Under the pieces are notes generated by a model. It did not search any database and had not been told where the DNA came from. It worked only from the letters and a program-made list of their open reading frames with translations. Below are positions 35,274-44,374 of a DNA stretch of 64,000 bases, piece by piece. Numbering within the stretch: the stretch's first letter is position 1; every line of letters starts with the position of its first letter. The position numbers and the translations under genes were made by a program. Source of the DNA: Lachnospiraceae bacterium (GTDB lineage: Bacteria; Bacillota; Clostridia; Lachnospirales; Lachnospiraceae); contig CAJTHM010000011.1 in the NCBI GenBank assembly GCA_910576125.1, positions 124,001 to 188,000 of the forward strand, written 5' to 3'.

Positions 35274-36875
35274 TTAATACACATACGGCCGCCTGCCCGT
35301 AATCTCCTCATAGCAGGACAATATCCCATCCAGCGGAATGCACCAATATCGTATAGGCTCTACGGAATAGGCAAATGCCATGCCTATCAGGTTCCCATAA
35401 CCATCCAGCACCGCGGAACCGGAATCTCCATGCACCAGCTCGATGGTCACCTCTGTATGAGGCAGATATTCATACCAGTCAAATTCCTGTTTTATCTTAA
35501 TCAGATTCCCCTTGCTTTTATGCAGCAGTCCGCCCTCTTTGTCCACCCGCTCCAGCGCCAGCTCAATCTCCTGATCGTCCAGACTCTCCCAATAGGTCCT
35601 GTCGATATGCACCGTCATCAGCCGGTCCAGCAGCTCCTCCGGCACATCCTCCCGGGCAACTTTCGCCACGCCCACGTCATAAATCTCGCTGGCTCCCACC
35701 GCTTCACCGTGCAGCTTCGTCCCATCATAAAAATAAACATCCCAATCCTCATATTTCTCCACTACATGATTGTTGGTACAGATATAAATGGCATCCTCCG
35801 TTATCTCCACGATATAGCCCGAACCGGAACTGTATCCGCCTCTGCCCAGACCGTGATAGAGCTGCACCAATGCCGGACGCATATATTCCAGCGTTTCCTC
35901 CATATCCTCATACTCCGAGACCCCGCCGTCATAGATATTTGGCGCTCCCAGGATACAGTCCACCCGGTAGTCAATCTGGCGGTGCCCTATCAGTTCCTGT
36001 ATCTCCTCCGGAGAGCCCACCATCACCAGCGCTTCTTCCACAGTCTCCAGCCCATAGCTGTCCTCGGCCAGGTAACGGAGCGTGTACCTGCCCTCCTGAT
36101 TCAATTTCACATCAGAATCGTCTATTCGTATATATTCAGTCAAATCTCCGTCTATATCATCTCTGGCGCCAACTTCCGCCTGATAATCCGGCTCACTTCC
36201 CGGGATGACATAGAAATCATGGATTCCCTCAAAAGCCGGGGGCGTGTCCACAATGACACGGATTTCCCCTCTTGTCTCATTTCCGGCCCGGTCCCTGGCG
36301 CCGATTTCCAACGTATATTCCCCTACACTGCCAAACCGTATTTCATCCAGAGCATCGTTTCCCTCCAGAAAAAAGGCCTCCGCCTCCCTGTCCGCATCCC
36401 GCACTCCTGTAATCACATCCGTAACGGTACAGTCCCTGTCCGCAGCCAGATAAATCTGACCCTCTTTCCACAGAATCTCCGGCGGCACCGTGTCCTGAAT
36501 CGTAATCCGGTAGACGTACTCCTCTCTTCCATGAATCACCACCGCCTCATAAGTGCCTGTCTCCGACTCATCCACCCCGGACAGATCCAACTCCCCCAGA
36601 TGGACAGACCAGTCCGTGCCGGCCAGATAATCCGTGATATCCCGGCTGACCGCGTCCCCATATTCATATGTAATCTCCGTAAATACCGGCTCCACCCGAT
36701 AGACACGGAAATAGAAATACAGTCCCCCTGCCGCCAGCAAAAAAAGAACTGCCAGAATAAAGCCTGTCCTTCGGCCCCTGCGCTTTGTGCCCGCGTTTCT
36801 CACCTTTCTTTTCCCGTCCTTTGTCCGTTCTGTCTTGATTCTGCTCCTGAATCTCTTCCCAAATAAGAGTATCAT
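35274..36875 (-). CDS. Membrane-anchored trypsin-like serine protease with Ig-like domains
   Basis: 533 residues. A basic N-terminus is followed by one helix (FILAVLFLLAAGGLYFYF). Two or three cadherin/Ig-like modules come next (DTVPPEI…, DTPPAFEG…DGDLTEYI). The C-terminus is a trypsin-like peptidase with His370 in TNNHVV, Asp400 in YDVGVAKV and Ser485 in GDSGSAVL. All three catalytic residues are present. The active domain should face outward. The ATG at 36875 has no good SD; a GTG about 25 codons later (after AAAGGACGGG) is an alternative. Confidence 0.75.
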   Translation of the reverse strand: MILLFGKRFRSRIKTERTKDGKRKVRNAGTKRRGRRTGFILAVLFLLAAGGLYFYFRVYRVEPVFTEITYEYGDAVSRDITDYLAGTDWSVHLGELDLSGVDESETGTYEAVVIHGREEYVYRITIQDTVPPEILWKEGQIYLAADRDCTVTDVITGVRDADREAEAFFLEGNDALDEIRFGSVGEYTLEIGARDRAGNETRGEIRVIVDTPPAFEGIHDFYVIPGSEPDYQAEVGARDDIDGDLTEYIRIDDSDVKLNQEGRYTLRYLAEDSYGLETVEEALVMVGSPEEIQELIGHRQIDYRVDCILGAPNIYDGGVSEYEDMEETLEYMRPALVQLYHGLGRGGYSSGSGYIVEITEDAIYICTNNHVVEKYEDWDVYFYDGTKLHGEAVGASEIYDVGVAKVAREDVPEELLDRLMTVHIDRTYWESLDDQEIELALERVDKEGGLLHKSKGNLIKIKQEFDWYEYLPHTEVTIELVHGDSGSAVLDGYGNLIGMAFAYSVEPIRYWCIPLDGILSCYEEITGRRPYVY

Positions 36876-36982
36876 TCAGAGACATTTTTGTCAACGGCAG
36901 AGCGTCTCCGGGGCTGCCTGAAAAAGCGTCTCCTCTCACACTGTTTCTGATTCAAATTTCGTTCGATTTCAACTATCTGTTC

Positions 36983-37011
36983 TTGTTTTTCTTCTGCCGC
37001 TGATATAAAAT
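36983..37011 (+). promoter_or_regulatory. Promoter of the thiamine pyrophosphokinase gene
   Basis: TTGTTT (36983-36988), 17-base spacer, TAAAAT (37006-37011), about 50 bases before the start codon. Confidence 0.5.
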
Positions 37012-37061
37012 AGAGTAAATGGTAAAGGATGTTGACCATAAACAGAAAGGAGCTCCTCTAT

Positions 37062-37727
37062 ATGAAACAGGGAATCTGCTACTTGGTATGCGCAGGCAGG
37101 AACACAGGGCTTGACTTCACCCCTACCGCAAATGATTATGTAATCGCCGTGGACGGCGGATTGCGCTATCTGGAGGAAGCCCGTATCACGCCGAACCTGA
37201 TTATCGGAGATTTCGATACCCTGGGGTACTGCCCCACCCATTCCAACGTGGTCCGGCTCAATCCCCAGAAAGATGAGACGGACACTCTGGCCGCCCTGAA
37301 AGAGGGCATCCTGGAGGGCTTTTCCCAGTTCCATCTCTGCTGCGGCACAGGGGGACGCATCGAGCATACCATCGCCAACATCCAGCTCCTGGCCTTCCTG
37401 TCCCAGAACGGCAGACAGGGCTTCCTCCATGACGGGGAAAATGTCCTGACCACTATTACCGACTGCCAGCTGACGCTGCCCAGGAGAGACCAGGGATTCC
37501 TGTCCGTTTTTTCCCACTCGGATGAATGTCAGGGCGTAAATCTCCACGGTCTGAAATACGAGCTCAACAATGCCTTTCTGCGCAGCACTTTCCCCCTTGG
37601 CATCAGCAATGAATTCAAGGGGATGGAGAGCTCCATTTCCGTAAAAAAGGGCACTCTGCTGCTGGTCCTGCCCAGGGACATCCTGCCCGGCATCAGAATT
37701 CTGCCGTCCTTGGCAAAATCACCGTAA
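37062..37727 (+). CDS. Thiamine diphosphokinase
   Basis: 221 residues. The N-terminal domain has VIAVDGGLRYLEEARITPNL-IIGDFDTL, followed by KDETDTLAALKEGI (metal and ATP binding) and GTGGRIEHTIAN, all typical of the enzyme that makes thiamine diphosphate from thiamine and ATP. AAAGGAGC precedes the ATG at 37062. It converges on spoVAC, with palindromic copy D filling the 96 bases between the stops. Confidence 0.9.
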   Translation: MKQGICYLVCAGRNTGLDFTPTANDYVIAVDGGLRYLEEARITPNLIIGDFDTLGYCPTHSNVVRLNPQKDETDTLAALKEGILEGFSQFHLCCGTGGRIEHTIANIQLLAFLSQNGRQGFLHDGENVLTTITDCQLTLPRRDQGFLSVFSHSDECQGVNLHGLKYELNNAFLRSTFPLGISNEFKGMESSISVKKGTLLLVLPRDILPGIRILPSLAKSP

Positions 37728-37730
37728 AGC

Positions 37731-37838
37731 GCTTATACTGCATAACGCTGAATACTGCCTAATGCAATCATGCGATTGAACCAGTCAGCGTTATGCAGTC
37801 TTGTTTCACGGCAAGCGAAATCGTTAAGCAGTATAAAT
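37731..37838 (-). repeat. Palindromic 108-bp element, copy D, between convergent genes
   Basis: The ends GCTTATACTGC and GCAGTATAAAT are 9-base perfect inverted repeats. The inner palindrome is CATAACGCTG (37741-37750) / CAGCGTTATG (37786-37795), i.e. both arms differ from copies A-C in a matched way. The right end runs into spoVAC and carries its stop codon. Lying between two convergent genes, it could act as a two-way terminator. Confidence 0.85.
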
Positions 37839-38330
37839 AATCCCCAGCGTCTTCCCAACCCAGTAAGCCACACCCAGCACCCAGCTGGAGAAAATCCCAT
37901 AAAGAATCACCGGCCCTGCGATAGTGAAAATCTTGCACCCAATCCCAAAGACCTGCCCCTCTGCCTTGTACTCTATGGCCGGAGCCGCCACGCTGTTGGC
38001 GAAGCCCGTAATGGGCACCAAAGCTCCCGCGCCGCCCCATTTCGCAATCTTCGGAAAGATGCCGAAACCGGTCAGGACCACTGACAGCAGCACCAGTATC
38101 AGAGAACACCAGCTGCCTGCAGACTGCTTGTCCAGCCCCAGGCTGCCTGCGTAATTCAGGATGCACTGCCCGATGCAGCAGATAATGCCCCCCGTAATAA
38201 AGGCATGCAGCATCTGCCGCCACAGGCTGTGGGTGGGAGTCACCGCCTTGACATACTGTTCATAGGCTTTCTGCTGCTCTTTCTCTTTTTTCTGCTCTTG
38301 TGCCTCTATGTTTGTCTCTTTTTCTTTCAT
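37824..38330 (-). CDS. spoVAC: Stage V sporulation protein AC
   Basis: 168 residues: a charged N-terminus (MKEKETNIEAQEQKKEKEQQ), then SpoVAC helices (FITGGIICCIGQCILNYAGS, VLTGFGIFPKIAKWGGAGAL-VPITGFANSVAAPAIEYKAEG). It forms part of the dipicolinic acid channel in the inner forespore membrane. The last residues IYTA and the stop codon are encoded by the end of palindromic copy D. spoVAD and spoVAE, usual next genes, are absent here. Confidence 0.9.
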   Translation of the reverse strand: MKEKETNIEAQEQKKEKEQQKAYEQYVKAVTPTHSLWRQMLHAFITGGIICCIGQCILNYAGSLGLDKQSAGSWCSLILVLLSVVLTGFGIFPKIAKWGGAGALVPITGFANSVAAPAIEYKAEGQVFGIGCKIFTIAGPVILYGIFSSWVLGVAYWVGKTLGIIYTA

Positions 38331-38494
38331 ACTCTGTTTTTCCTCGCTTTCCCCAAACCTATGCCGTCTCCCGCCATTCTCCGGCTTTCCCACATGCTGC
38401 CCCGTCGCGGCATAAGCAAATCCCCCGGCAGGCCTTTCCCATACCGGCGGCATTTCACTGCACTCTGTTCTCAGTATGCGCAGACAGGAGGATA

Positions 38495-39136
38495 TTATTC
38501 CTCCCCGGAGCCGCCCTGCTCCGTTTTCCCCTCTCTTCCGGCCGTAGCGATAAGAGCCTTGTCCACATCCTCCTCATAGTTGCGCATGGCCACCTCTATG
38601 GGCGTGGGGTCCTTTGTGAGCCGCCTGCCCCCCACATGGTTGAAGAAAAGAATGATGCCCGCCGCAAGGCCGATGGAATAGGACACCTCCAGCACATTCA
38701 GCCCCTGTGGCTCCCTGTCCATCACCATACGATAGATTTCCGTGAACACATCGTTGATGCCTACATCATTGTGATACGCCATAATCGTAAAAGCCGTGCC
38801 GAAGAAACTCACCAGACAGACCAGCGCACACTTCGCCCATTGCTGCCAGCCCTTATGCTTATCCACACTGATCTGCTCCACCAGCACATCCGGCTCCCCC
38901 ACAATCTGCACCGTGATATTCGGGCACGTCTCCTCCATCAGCTTCACCAGATACAGGGAACTGATGACGCACCGTTTCGTATCCCCACTGCTGAAATGGT
39001 GTACTTTCAAAGCTTTCAGCCTGGCCGCTATGACAGAGTCTATACAGCGCAGGGAACCCACATCCGACAGGAACACGTCCTCCGACCGCACCTCCACATT
39101 CCTGTCGCATTTCAAATAGACTGTCACATTTGCCAT
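38495..39136 (-). CDS. spoVAA: Stage V sporulation protein AA
   Basis: 213 residues. The C-terminal half is diagnostic: FTIMAYHNDVGINDVFTEIY … VSYSIGLAAGIILFFNHVGG-RRLTKDPTPIEVAMRNYEED. Two membrane helices follow a soluble N-terminal domain. AAGGAG precedes the ATG at 39136. It lies between spoVAB and spoVAC, an order different from the AA-AB-AC order of Bacillus. Confidence 0.92.
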   Translation of the reverse strand: MANVTVYLKCDRNVEVRSEDVFLSDVGSLRCIDSVIAARLKALKVHHFSSGDTKRCVISSLYLVKLMEETCPNITVQIVGEPDVLVEQISVDKHKGWQQWAKCALVCLVSFFGTAFTIMAYHNDVGINDVFTEIYRMVMDREPQGLNVLEVSYSIGLAAGIILFFNHVGGRRLTKDPTPIEVAMRNYEEDVDKALIATAGREGKTEQGGSGEE

Positions 39137-39205
39137 AAGAACTCTCCTTCCCGAATCAATACCCATCGTCCGGCTTCACGCCCAAAATTCCCTCTGCCTT
39201 TCCTT

Positions 39206-39688
39206 TCACCCCACCGTCCGGTGCAGCTCCGTCAGGAAATAAAACAGAGAACCGCAGATTTTTCCAGCCGCCATGCTGATGATTGCCAGCCCCAGACCAT
39301 GCCTGAAAGAAATACGGCGGGTAAGGATCGGGATACTGTCCAGCATCTCCGCAATAGCCAGCGCCAGGCATCCCACGAACATCCCGGCGAACAGTCCGAC
39401 GACCGCCTGACAGAACACGCCCGCCATCTCCAGGACCGGCTCATACTGAGGACAGCGCTGCTGCCACCAGGCCCGGAACCGGCAGTACCTGGAAAAAACA
39501 CTGAGCACACAGCCTGTCAATGTGCCGAATATCACCATCTCCTCATATATCGTCACATGCTCCGCCGTGTGGGTCTTGCCCGCGAACCGCGGCACCAGCC
39601 CCACTGCAGCCAGCACGGTGAAGACCCCTGCCGCCGCCAGCAGACCATAACTTCCCCCTGTCAAAATCAATAAAAAATTCCGCATCAT
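39206..39688 (-). CDS. spoVAB: Stage V sporulation protein AB
   Basis: 160 residues, four or more helices. Segments such as GVFTVLAAVGLVPRFAGKT, VGLFAGMFVGCLALAIAEML-DSIPILTRRI and GKICGSLFYF match SpoVAB. It is upstream of spoVAA here. The operon is presumably read by sigma G in the forespore, inferred from the known regulon. I did not identify a sigma-G promoter by eye. Confidence 0.9.
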   Translation of the reverse strand: MMRNFLLILTGGSYGLLAAAGVFTVLAAVGLVPRFAGKTHTAEHVTIYEEMVIFGTLTGCVLSVFSRYCRFRAWWQQRCPQYEPVLEMAGVFCQAVVGLFAGMFVGCLALAIAEMLDSIPILTRRISFRHGLGLAIISMAAGKICGSLFYFLTELHRTVG

Positions 39689-39821
39689 CCCATCAGCTTT
39701 CCTTTCCGGATTTACTGACTATTATGATACGGAATCTTGAAAATTATTCTTTGTTCTTATATCTGCAAGTCAAAGCAGTCCTTAATCTGTGTCCTTTGCA
39801 ACCTCAGAACATCCTCTCTCG

Positions 39822-40988
39822 TTACCACAAAGGCTCAAAACTGATATTCAAATCCACCTCCGTGGAAATCCCCTGCACCGTCCCTGACTGGGAATACTGC
39901 CATATCTGATACGCATATGGGTAATAAAAGCTGTCCCTATACGCCGCGAACCATTTGTCGTATCCCTCCAGCGCCTCCAGCCCCAGCATCATGGCGCCCA
40001 TCTCCGTATTGTAGTACAGCATGGTCCTGTATCCCGCGTCTTCAATGGTCTGGCAGAAAAGCTGTGTCAATGCGGTGCGCTCCTCTATGGAAAGGGCGTT
40101 CATCCGGCCGTCCGCCCCGGAGACCTTTTCCACATCGAACACAATGGGACATTCCATTGTATAGGGAGCGACTTTTTCCAGCACCAGATTCGCCTCCTCC
40201 ACCGCCTCTTCTTCGGTGATGGCCTGGCTGTAGATATAGGCCCCTACCTTAATGCCCGCCGCCTGGGCCCCCTGCACATTGGCGTCGAAATATGTATCCT
40301 CCACCAGCTTCCCGGTTCCGTACCCTCTGTAACCCGCCCGGATGAAAGCGAATTCCACGCCGTCCTGGGCCACCAGGTTCCAGTCGATGTCGCCCTGGTG
40401 CTCGGACACGTCTATGCCCTTGTGGGAAATTACCTGGCCGTCCCGGAGATACTGATACTCGCCGGTCTCCAGGATATTCAGGTTCGCATTGTCCCACTGG
40501 TTCTGTGCCAGGCTGTAGTCGATGGGAACCACATGGTACTGTCCGCCGCTGTATACCACCAGGTCATCCGGATACAGCGGCTGCAGGATATCCAGAATCG
40601 AGTCCCCGTCGTTGATCCTGGTCCGGATGCCCTCCAGCACTTCCGTGGCCGCCTCCTGCCTGGCGTTGGCCACCTGAACCTCCACCTCCTCCGGAGTAAG
40701 GCCCACGGAGCCCGAGAACACGCCGACTACATTTCCTTCTTCATCCACCACGTTTCCATTCTCATCGATGCTTACCACGCTGCTCCCATCCACCACATCC
40801 CCTCCGGAAGCCGCGGCAGCATCTCCTGCCCGCTCCCTGATCCACGCATAGACGGAAATCACCGAGAACATCACTGCCACCATCGCCACCAGGCAAGCCA
40901 GCATGGCATATATCCGGCGGCGCACCCCCTTTCTGACATACATTCTCCCCATTCTGCCTGCATCTCTACGTCCTGTCCTGTCTCTCAT
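39822..40988 (-). CDS. GH25 lysozyme, membrane-anchored
   Basis: 388 residues. Start taken at MRDRTGRRDAGRMGR, with GGAGGAG before it; two earlier ATGs lack an SD. One membrane helix (~residues 28-50) and a ~130-residue linker precede a GH25 domain: KGIDVSEHQGDIDW, FAFIRAGYRGYGTG, CPIVFDVEKV (catalytic acids) and YDKWFAAY. It should cleave the muramic acid linkage of peptidoglycan. Sitting between spoIIA and spoVA genes it may act in spore development, but that is only positional. Confidence 0.9.
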   Translation of the reverse strand: MRDRTGRRDAGRMGRMYVRKGVRRRIYAMLACLVAMVAVMFSVISVYAWIRERAGDAAAASGGDVVDGSSVVSIDENGNVVDEEGNVVGVFSGSVGLTPEEVEVQVANARQEAATEVLEGIRTRINDGDSILDILQPLYPDDLVVYSGGQYHVVPIDYSLAQNQWDNANLNILETGEYQYLRDGQVISHKGIDVSEHQGDIDWNLVAQDGVEFAFIRAGYRGYGTGKLVEDTYFDANVQGAQAAGIKVGAYIYSQAITEEEAVEEANLVLEKVAPYTMECPIVFDVEKVSGADGRMNALSIEERTALTQLFCQTIEDAGYRTMLYYNTEMGAMMLGLEALEGYDKWFAAYRDSFYYPYAYQIWQYSQSGTVQGISTEVDLNISFEPLW

Positions 40989-41174
40989 ACAATCCTCTCC
41001 TCCGGAGCAATCCGCCTGCCTTATGCAAATCTGTCTTCCCTGCATATTTTCAGACATACCGCATGCAGCACTGGAAGTACCCGGAAAGCTTTCTTATACT
41101 TCCATAGTAAACGAATTGGCGCAGGAAGAAAAGGGCTTTTTCGCGATTTCAAAAATTTTACAGAAAATTAAAGT

Positions 41175-41939
41175 TCAACGGACCTTTTCCCGCAGGTTCA
41201 GCAGAATCCTTTTCTCCATGCGGCTGACCTGCACCTGGCTGACCCCGAGCCTGGCGGCGATTTCCGTCTGGGTCTTGTTCTGGAAATAACGCATATAAAT
41301 CAGATTCCTGTCTTTGGGCTCCAGGCTGTCCAGAAGCTGGCCAAGCAGCATATGGTTGAGGACCTCCTCCTTTTCCGCGTCCTCTCCGTCGCAGCCGCTC
41401 ATCACGCTGCTGCCTATGCTGCCCCCTCTTCCCCGGACCACCTTGTCTACCAGATAGACCTCGCTGCCGTCATCCTGATACACGGCGGAATAGATGGATT
41501 CCACCTCTATAGAGGCCTCCATGGCCAGCACCACGTCCTCCGCGGACAGCCCGGCCTCCTGCGCGATTTCCTGCACGGTCGGCTCACGGTTTTCCCTTCC
41601 CTGGAGCTTCTGCCTGGCAAGCTTTACCTTCAGCCCGTTCTCCTTGATGGTCCGGGACACCTTCACCGGCCCGTCATCCCGCAGGAACCGCTTGATTTCC
41701 CCGGTGATCATGGGCACCGCGTAGGTGGAAAATTTCAGCCCCAGCTTTAAGTCGAATTTATCGATGGCTTTCATGAGCCCTATGGTCCCTATCTGGAAAA
41801 GGTCCTCCAGATCGTGTCCCCGGCCCGCGAACCGCCTCACGATATGGCGCACCAGCCCCAGATTACTCTCTATCAGTACCTCTCGCGCTTCGCTTTCTCC
41901 CGCCTGTGACCTGGCAATCAGCACTGATGTTCTATCCAT
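41175..41939 (-). CDS. sigF: Sporulation sigma factor F
   Basis: 254 residues with sigma-70 regions 2 ([38 protein letters not shown]), 3 and 4 ([29 protein letters not shown]). Identity rests on the sequence plus its place after spoIIAA and spoIIAB, whose gene it overlaps by 22 bases. It directs early forespore transcription. AGGAG precedes the ATG. Confidence 0.95.
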   Translation of the reverse strand: MDRTSVLIARSQAGESEAREVLIESNLGLVRHIVRRFAGRGHDLEDLFQIGTIGLMKAIDKFDLKLGLKFSTYAVPMITGEIKRFLRDDGPVKVSRTIKENGLKVKLARQKLQGRENREPTVQEIAQEAGLSAEDVVLAMEASIEVESIYSAVYQDDGSEVYLVDKVVRGRGGSIGSSVMSGCDGEDAEKEEVLNHMLLGQLLDSLEPKDRNLIYMRYFQNKTQTEIAARLGVSQVQVSRMEKRILLNLREKVR

Positions 41940-42418
41940 CCGCCCACTCCTATTTTCTTAATCATGCGGACTGTCGTCCCCTGGCCCGGAGCGCTCTCCA
42001 CCTCCAGCTCGTCCATGAACGCCTCCATGAATGCAAATCCCATCCCGGAGCGCTCCAGCTCCGGCTTCGTGGTATACAGTGGCTCCATGGCCCGCTCCAC
42101 ATCCTCGATCCCTTTTCCGCTGTCTGTCACTTCGATATGTAGGATGTTCTTCTCCAGCACGCAGCGCAGCTTTACCTTGCCCGGGTTCGCCTTTTCACAG
42201 GCACTGCCCTCATCCTGCCCGCCAGGCCTCCCATAGCCGCACAGATTCTCATAGCCGTGTATGATGGAATTGGTCACTGCCTCCGACACAGCGGTCTTGA
42301 TATCCGCCATCTCCTCCATGGTGGGGTTCAGATGGGTGATGAAAGCCGCCACCGCCACTCTGGCAAATCCCTCGTTGTCCGAAAGGGCATCAAAGATAAT
42401 CTCCATTTCATTTCTCAT
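41918..42418 (-). CDS. spoIIAB: Anti-sigma F factor
   Basis: 166 residues, slightly longer than usual. GHKL ATPase motifs: [13 protein letters not shown] (N box), [23 protein letters not shown] (G1 and lid) and [15 protein letters not shown] (G2). An insertion after the N box ([18 protein letters not shown]) is unusual. It holds sigma F inactive and phosphorylates SpoIIAA. The start overlaps the spoIIAA stop by four bases. Confidence 0.95.
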   Translation of the reverse strand: MRNEMEIIFDALSDNEGFARVAVAAFITHLNPTMEEMADIKTAVSEAVTNSIIHGYENLCGYGRPGGQDEGSACEKANPGKVKLRCVLEKNILHIEVTDSGKGIEDVERAMEPLYTTKPELERSGMGFAFMEAFMDELEVESAPGQGTTVRMIKKIGVGGWIEHQC

Positions 42419-42738
42419 GATTCCAGTACCTCCACTATTTTATTCAACCCTGACAGCCTGAAGATTCTCTCTATCTGCCTGTCCACATGTATGGCATAGA
42501 CCTTGCCTCCGAAACAGGATATCTTGCGGTAGCGCCCCATGATGATGCCTATCCCGGAGGAATCCATGAACCTGGTCCTTCCGAAATCGAACACCACGTC
42601 GCGCACTTCCTCCCTGACCAGATACCGGTCCGCGCACTCACAGATGAAGCCCGCTCCATGATGGTCTATCTCCTCCGGCAGCTGAATCAGGAGGCAGTTG
42701 TCTATGACCTGAAAATCCCCTGTAGTGACCTGTTCCAT
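42415..42738 (-). CDS. spoIIAA: Anti-sigma F factor antagonist
   Basis: 107 residues, STAS domain. The phosphorylated serine motif [15 protein letters not shown] is present. Together with SpoIIAB and SigF it forms the partner-switch that activates the first forespore sigma factor. First gene of the operon. Confidence 0.95.
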   Translation of the reverse strand: MEQVTTGDFQVIDNCLLIQLPEEIDHHGAGFICECADRYLVREEVRDVVFDFGRTRFMDSSGIGIIMGRYRKISCFGGKVYAIHVDRQIERIFRLSGLNKIVEVLES

Positions 42739-42800
42739 AACTTACACCCTTCCTTTCTGAAATCTGTTGCGGCATGGGAAGCCCGCATAAATACGTACAA

Positions 42801-42831
42801 AAAAGAACCCATAGCGCCTACAGGTTCTTTT
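42801..42831 (-). terminator. Terminator between the TPR gene and spoIIAA
   Basis: On the minus strand AAAAGAACC (42823-42831 complement) pairs with GGTTCTTTT (42801-42809 complement), and the T-run continues (TTCTTTTTTG). It should stop transcripts from the valS operon before spoIIAA. Confidence 0.65.
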
Positions 42832-42909
42832 CTTTCGTACTTTTTATGATTTCTCCATCCAAAACACTTGGTGCGAGACCTGGAAGAACGCTGTCCTTGC
42901 GTTCTTTCG

Positions 42910-42968
42910 TGTGTAACTTAGAACTTCTTAGCGGGCGCACTTTGGCCGCTTAGAAGTTCTTTACACAC
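42910..42968 (-). repeat. Long imperfect hairpin after the TPR gene
   Basis: GTGTGTAA (42910-42917) pairs with TTACACAC (42961-42968), and AGAACTTCTTAGCGG (42920-42934) pairs with CCGCTTAGAAGTTCT (42946-42960) with one mismatch. The structure begins at the stop codon and has no T-run. A smaller hairpin (AAGAACGC/GCGTTCTT, 42884-42906) follows. This could stabilise the mRNA end or be a repeat. Confidence 0.55.
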
Positions 42969-44372
42969 TTAGCCGGCATTCAGGCTGTCCTTGCGGTACT
43001 TAGCCAGCCTGGCATTTTCGGTGTCAGGGGACAGTTCTATTACCTTGTCATAGGTCGTGATGGCGTTTGCCGTATCGCCGCTGGAGCGGTATGCCTCCCC
43101 CAAAAGATAGAGAGCGTCTATGTTGGCAGCATCATACTGCACCGCCTTTCCAAGCGTCTCCAGCGCTTCCTCGAACCGGTTTGTATAGTACTGCTGATAT
43201 CCCTCATCGAAATACTCCTTGGAAAGCTCAGGCCCGATGACGGAAGTCATTGACTGATACAGTCGCTGGAATCCTTCGGGCATGGCCGCCATATCCACCC
43301 GCTCTGCAAGTTCCTCCAACTGATCCATTGCCACATACATATCGCCAGACTCCGTATATGCCGCAGCTATCTGGAAGAGTTCTTCTGTGGTCTGTATGGT
43401 TCCGCCTGCCCCCACATAGCCCTCAATCTCTGTGTACAGGTTCTGGACATTTCCGTTCAAATCCTCTATCCGGTCCTCCAGCTCCTGGATGCGGGCAGTC
43501 TTCGCATCCGATTCGTTGCTGATTTTCGTAATGGTCTGCTGCTCCTCATTCCGGACCCGGGACTGGGCTGCCGGCACCACCAGGAAATACATGGCTGCGA
43601 TACCGATGATAAGGCCGATCACCATATTCAGCACAGTGGCGAAACCGCCTCCCCTTTTTGGCTCCTTAACGTTCAGGGGCTGGATGATGATTTCATTCTC
43701 GCTCCGATATCTGACGGACTCGTCCTTCCTCCGCCTTTTTATCCCTTCCTCCGGCATCAGGGCCTGCTCCACCTCTTTCAGGTAGCGGAGAGTCAGGAGA
43801 TTGTTCTTGTCAATATCCATGCATTTGCGCAGTTCGCGCTCCGCATGGTCCCATTCCTCCTGCTTCATATACAGCAGCGCCAGCAACTGGTGGGCCCTTA
43901 TGAATCTGGGGTTCATGGACAAGACCTTGCGCAGCTGTATCACCGCCAGATCCTCGCCGTCCTGGTTGCACAGGGCCAGCGCCCTGTTATATTTCTTGAC
44001 TGTCTGGTTGATGGAATCCAGCCTGGCGGAATTGGAGCGCATCTTGTCGATGTACTCGTCCGCGATATTCTTCTCCGGGCTCATATTCTTGCTGATGACC
44101 CATTCCCTTAAGGCAGAGGCTGCCTCACCCATCTCAAAGTACACCAGTCCCAGCAGATTCCTTGCCTTGATATTGTTCTTATTAAATTGCAGGCTCCGGC
44201 GCAGGCTGACAACGGCGCCGCTCAAATCCCTGACGCCGGCCTTTTCCAGCCCCTCGTTATAATACATGTTGGACACCTGCAGCACTTTTTTATATAAGGA
44301 GACATCGGCCCCACAGGAAGTGCAGAAGTCGTGCTCCGAAAGGCGGCGGCCACAATTATAACAAAACATCAT
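42969..44372 (-). CDS. Zinc-ribbon, TPR and single-pass membrane protein
   Basis: 467 residues. An N-terminal zinc ribbon (Cys4, Cys7, Cys17, Cys20) precedes several TPR repeats to ~205, a basic stretch, a membrane helix near 250-270 (MVIGLIIGIAAMYFLVV), a coiled coil, and further TPR repeats to the end. The N-half is probably cytoplasmic and the C-half outside. Function unknown; TPR repeats suggest a scaffold. Last gene of the valS operon, starting two bases after the 53-residue gene. Confidence 0.8.
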   Translation of the reverse strand: MMFCYNCGRRLSEHDFCTSCGADVSLYKKVLQVSNMYYNEGLEKAGVRDLSGAVVSLRRSLQFNKNNIKARNLLGLVYFEMGEAASALREWVISKNMSPEKNIADEYIDKMRSNSARLDSINQTVKKYNRALALCNQDGEDLAVIQLRKVLSMNPRFIRAHQLLALLYMKQEEWDHAERELRKCMDIDKNNLLTLRYLKEVEQALMPEEGIKRRRKDESVRYRSENEIIIQPLNVKEPKRGGGFATVLNMVIGLIIGIAAMYFLVVPAAQSRVRNEEQQTITKISNESDAKTARIQELEDRIEDLNGNVQNLYTEIEGYVGAGGTIQTTEELFQIAAAYTESGDMYVAMDQLEELAERVDMAAMPEGFQRLYQSMTSVIGPELSKEYFDEGYQQYYTNRFEEALETLGKAVQYDAANIDALYLLGEAYRSSGDTANAITTYDKVIELSPDTENARLAKYRKDSLNAG

Positions 44373-44374
44373 TA

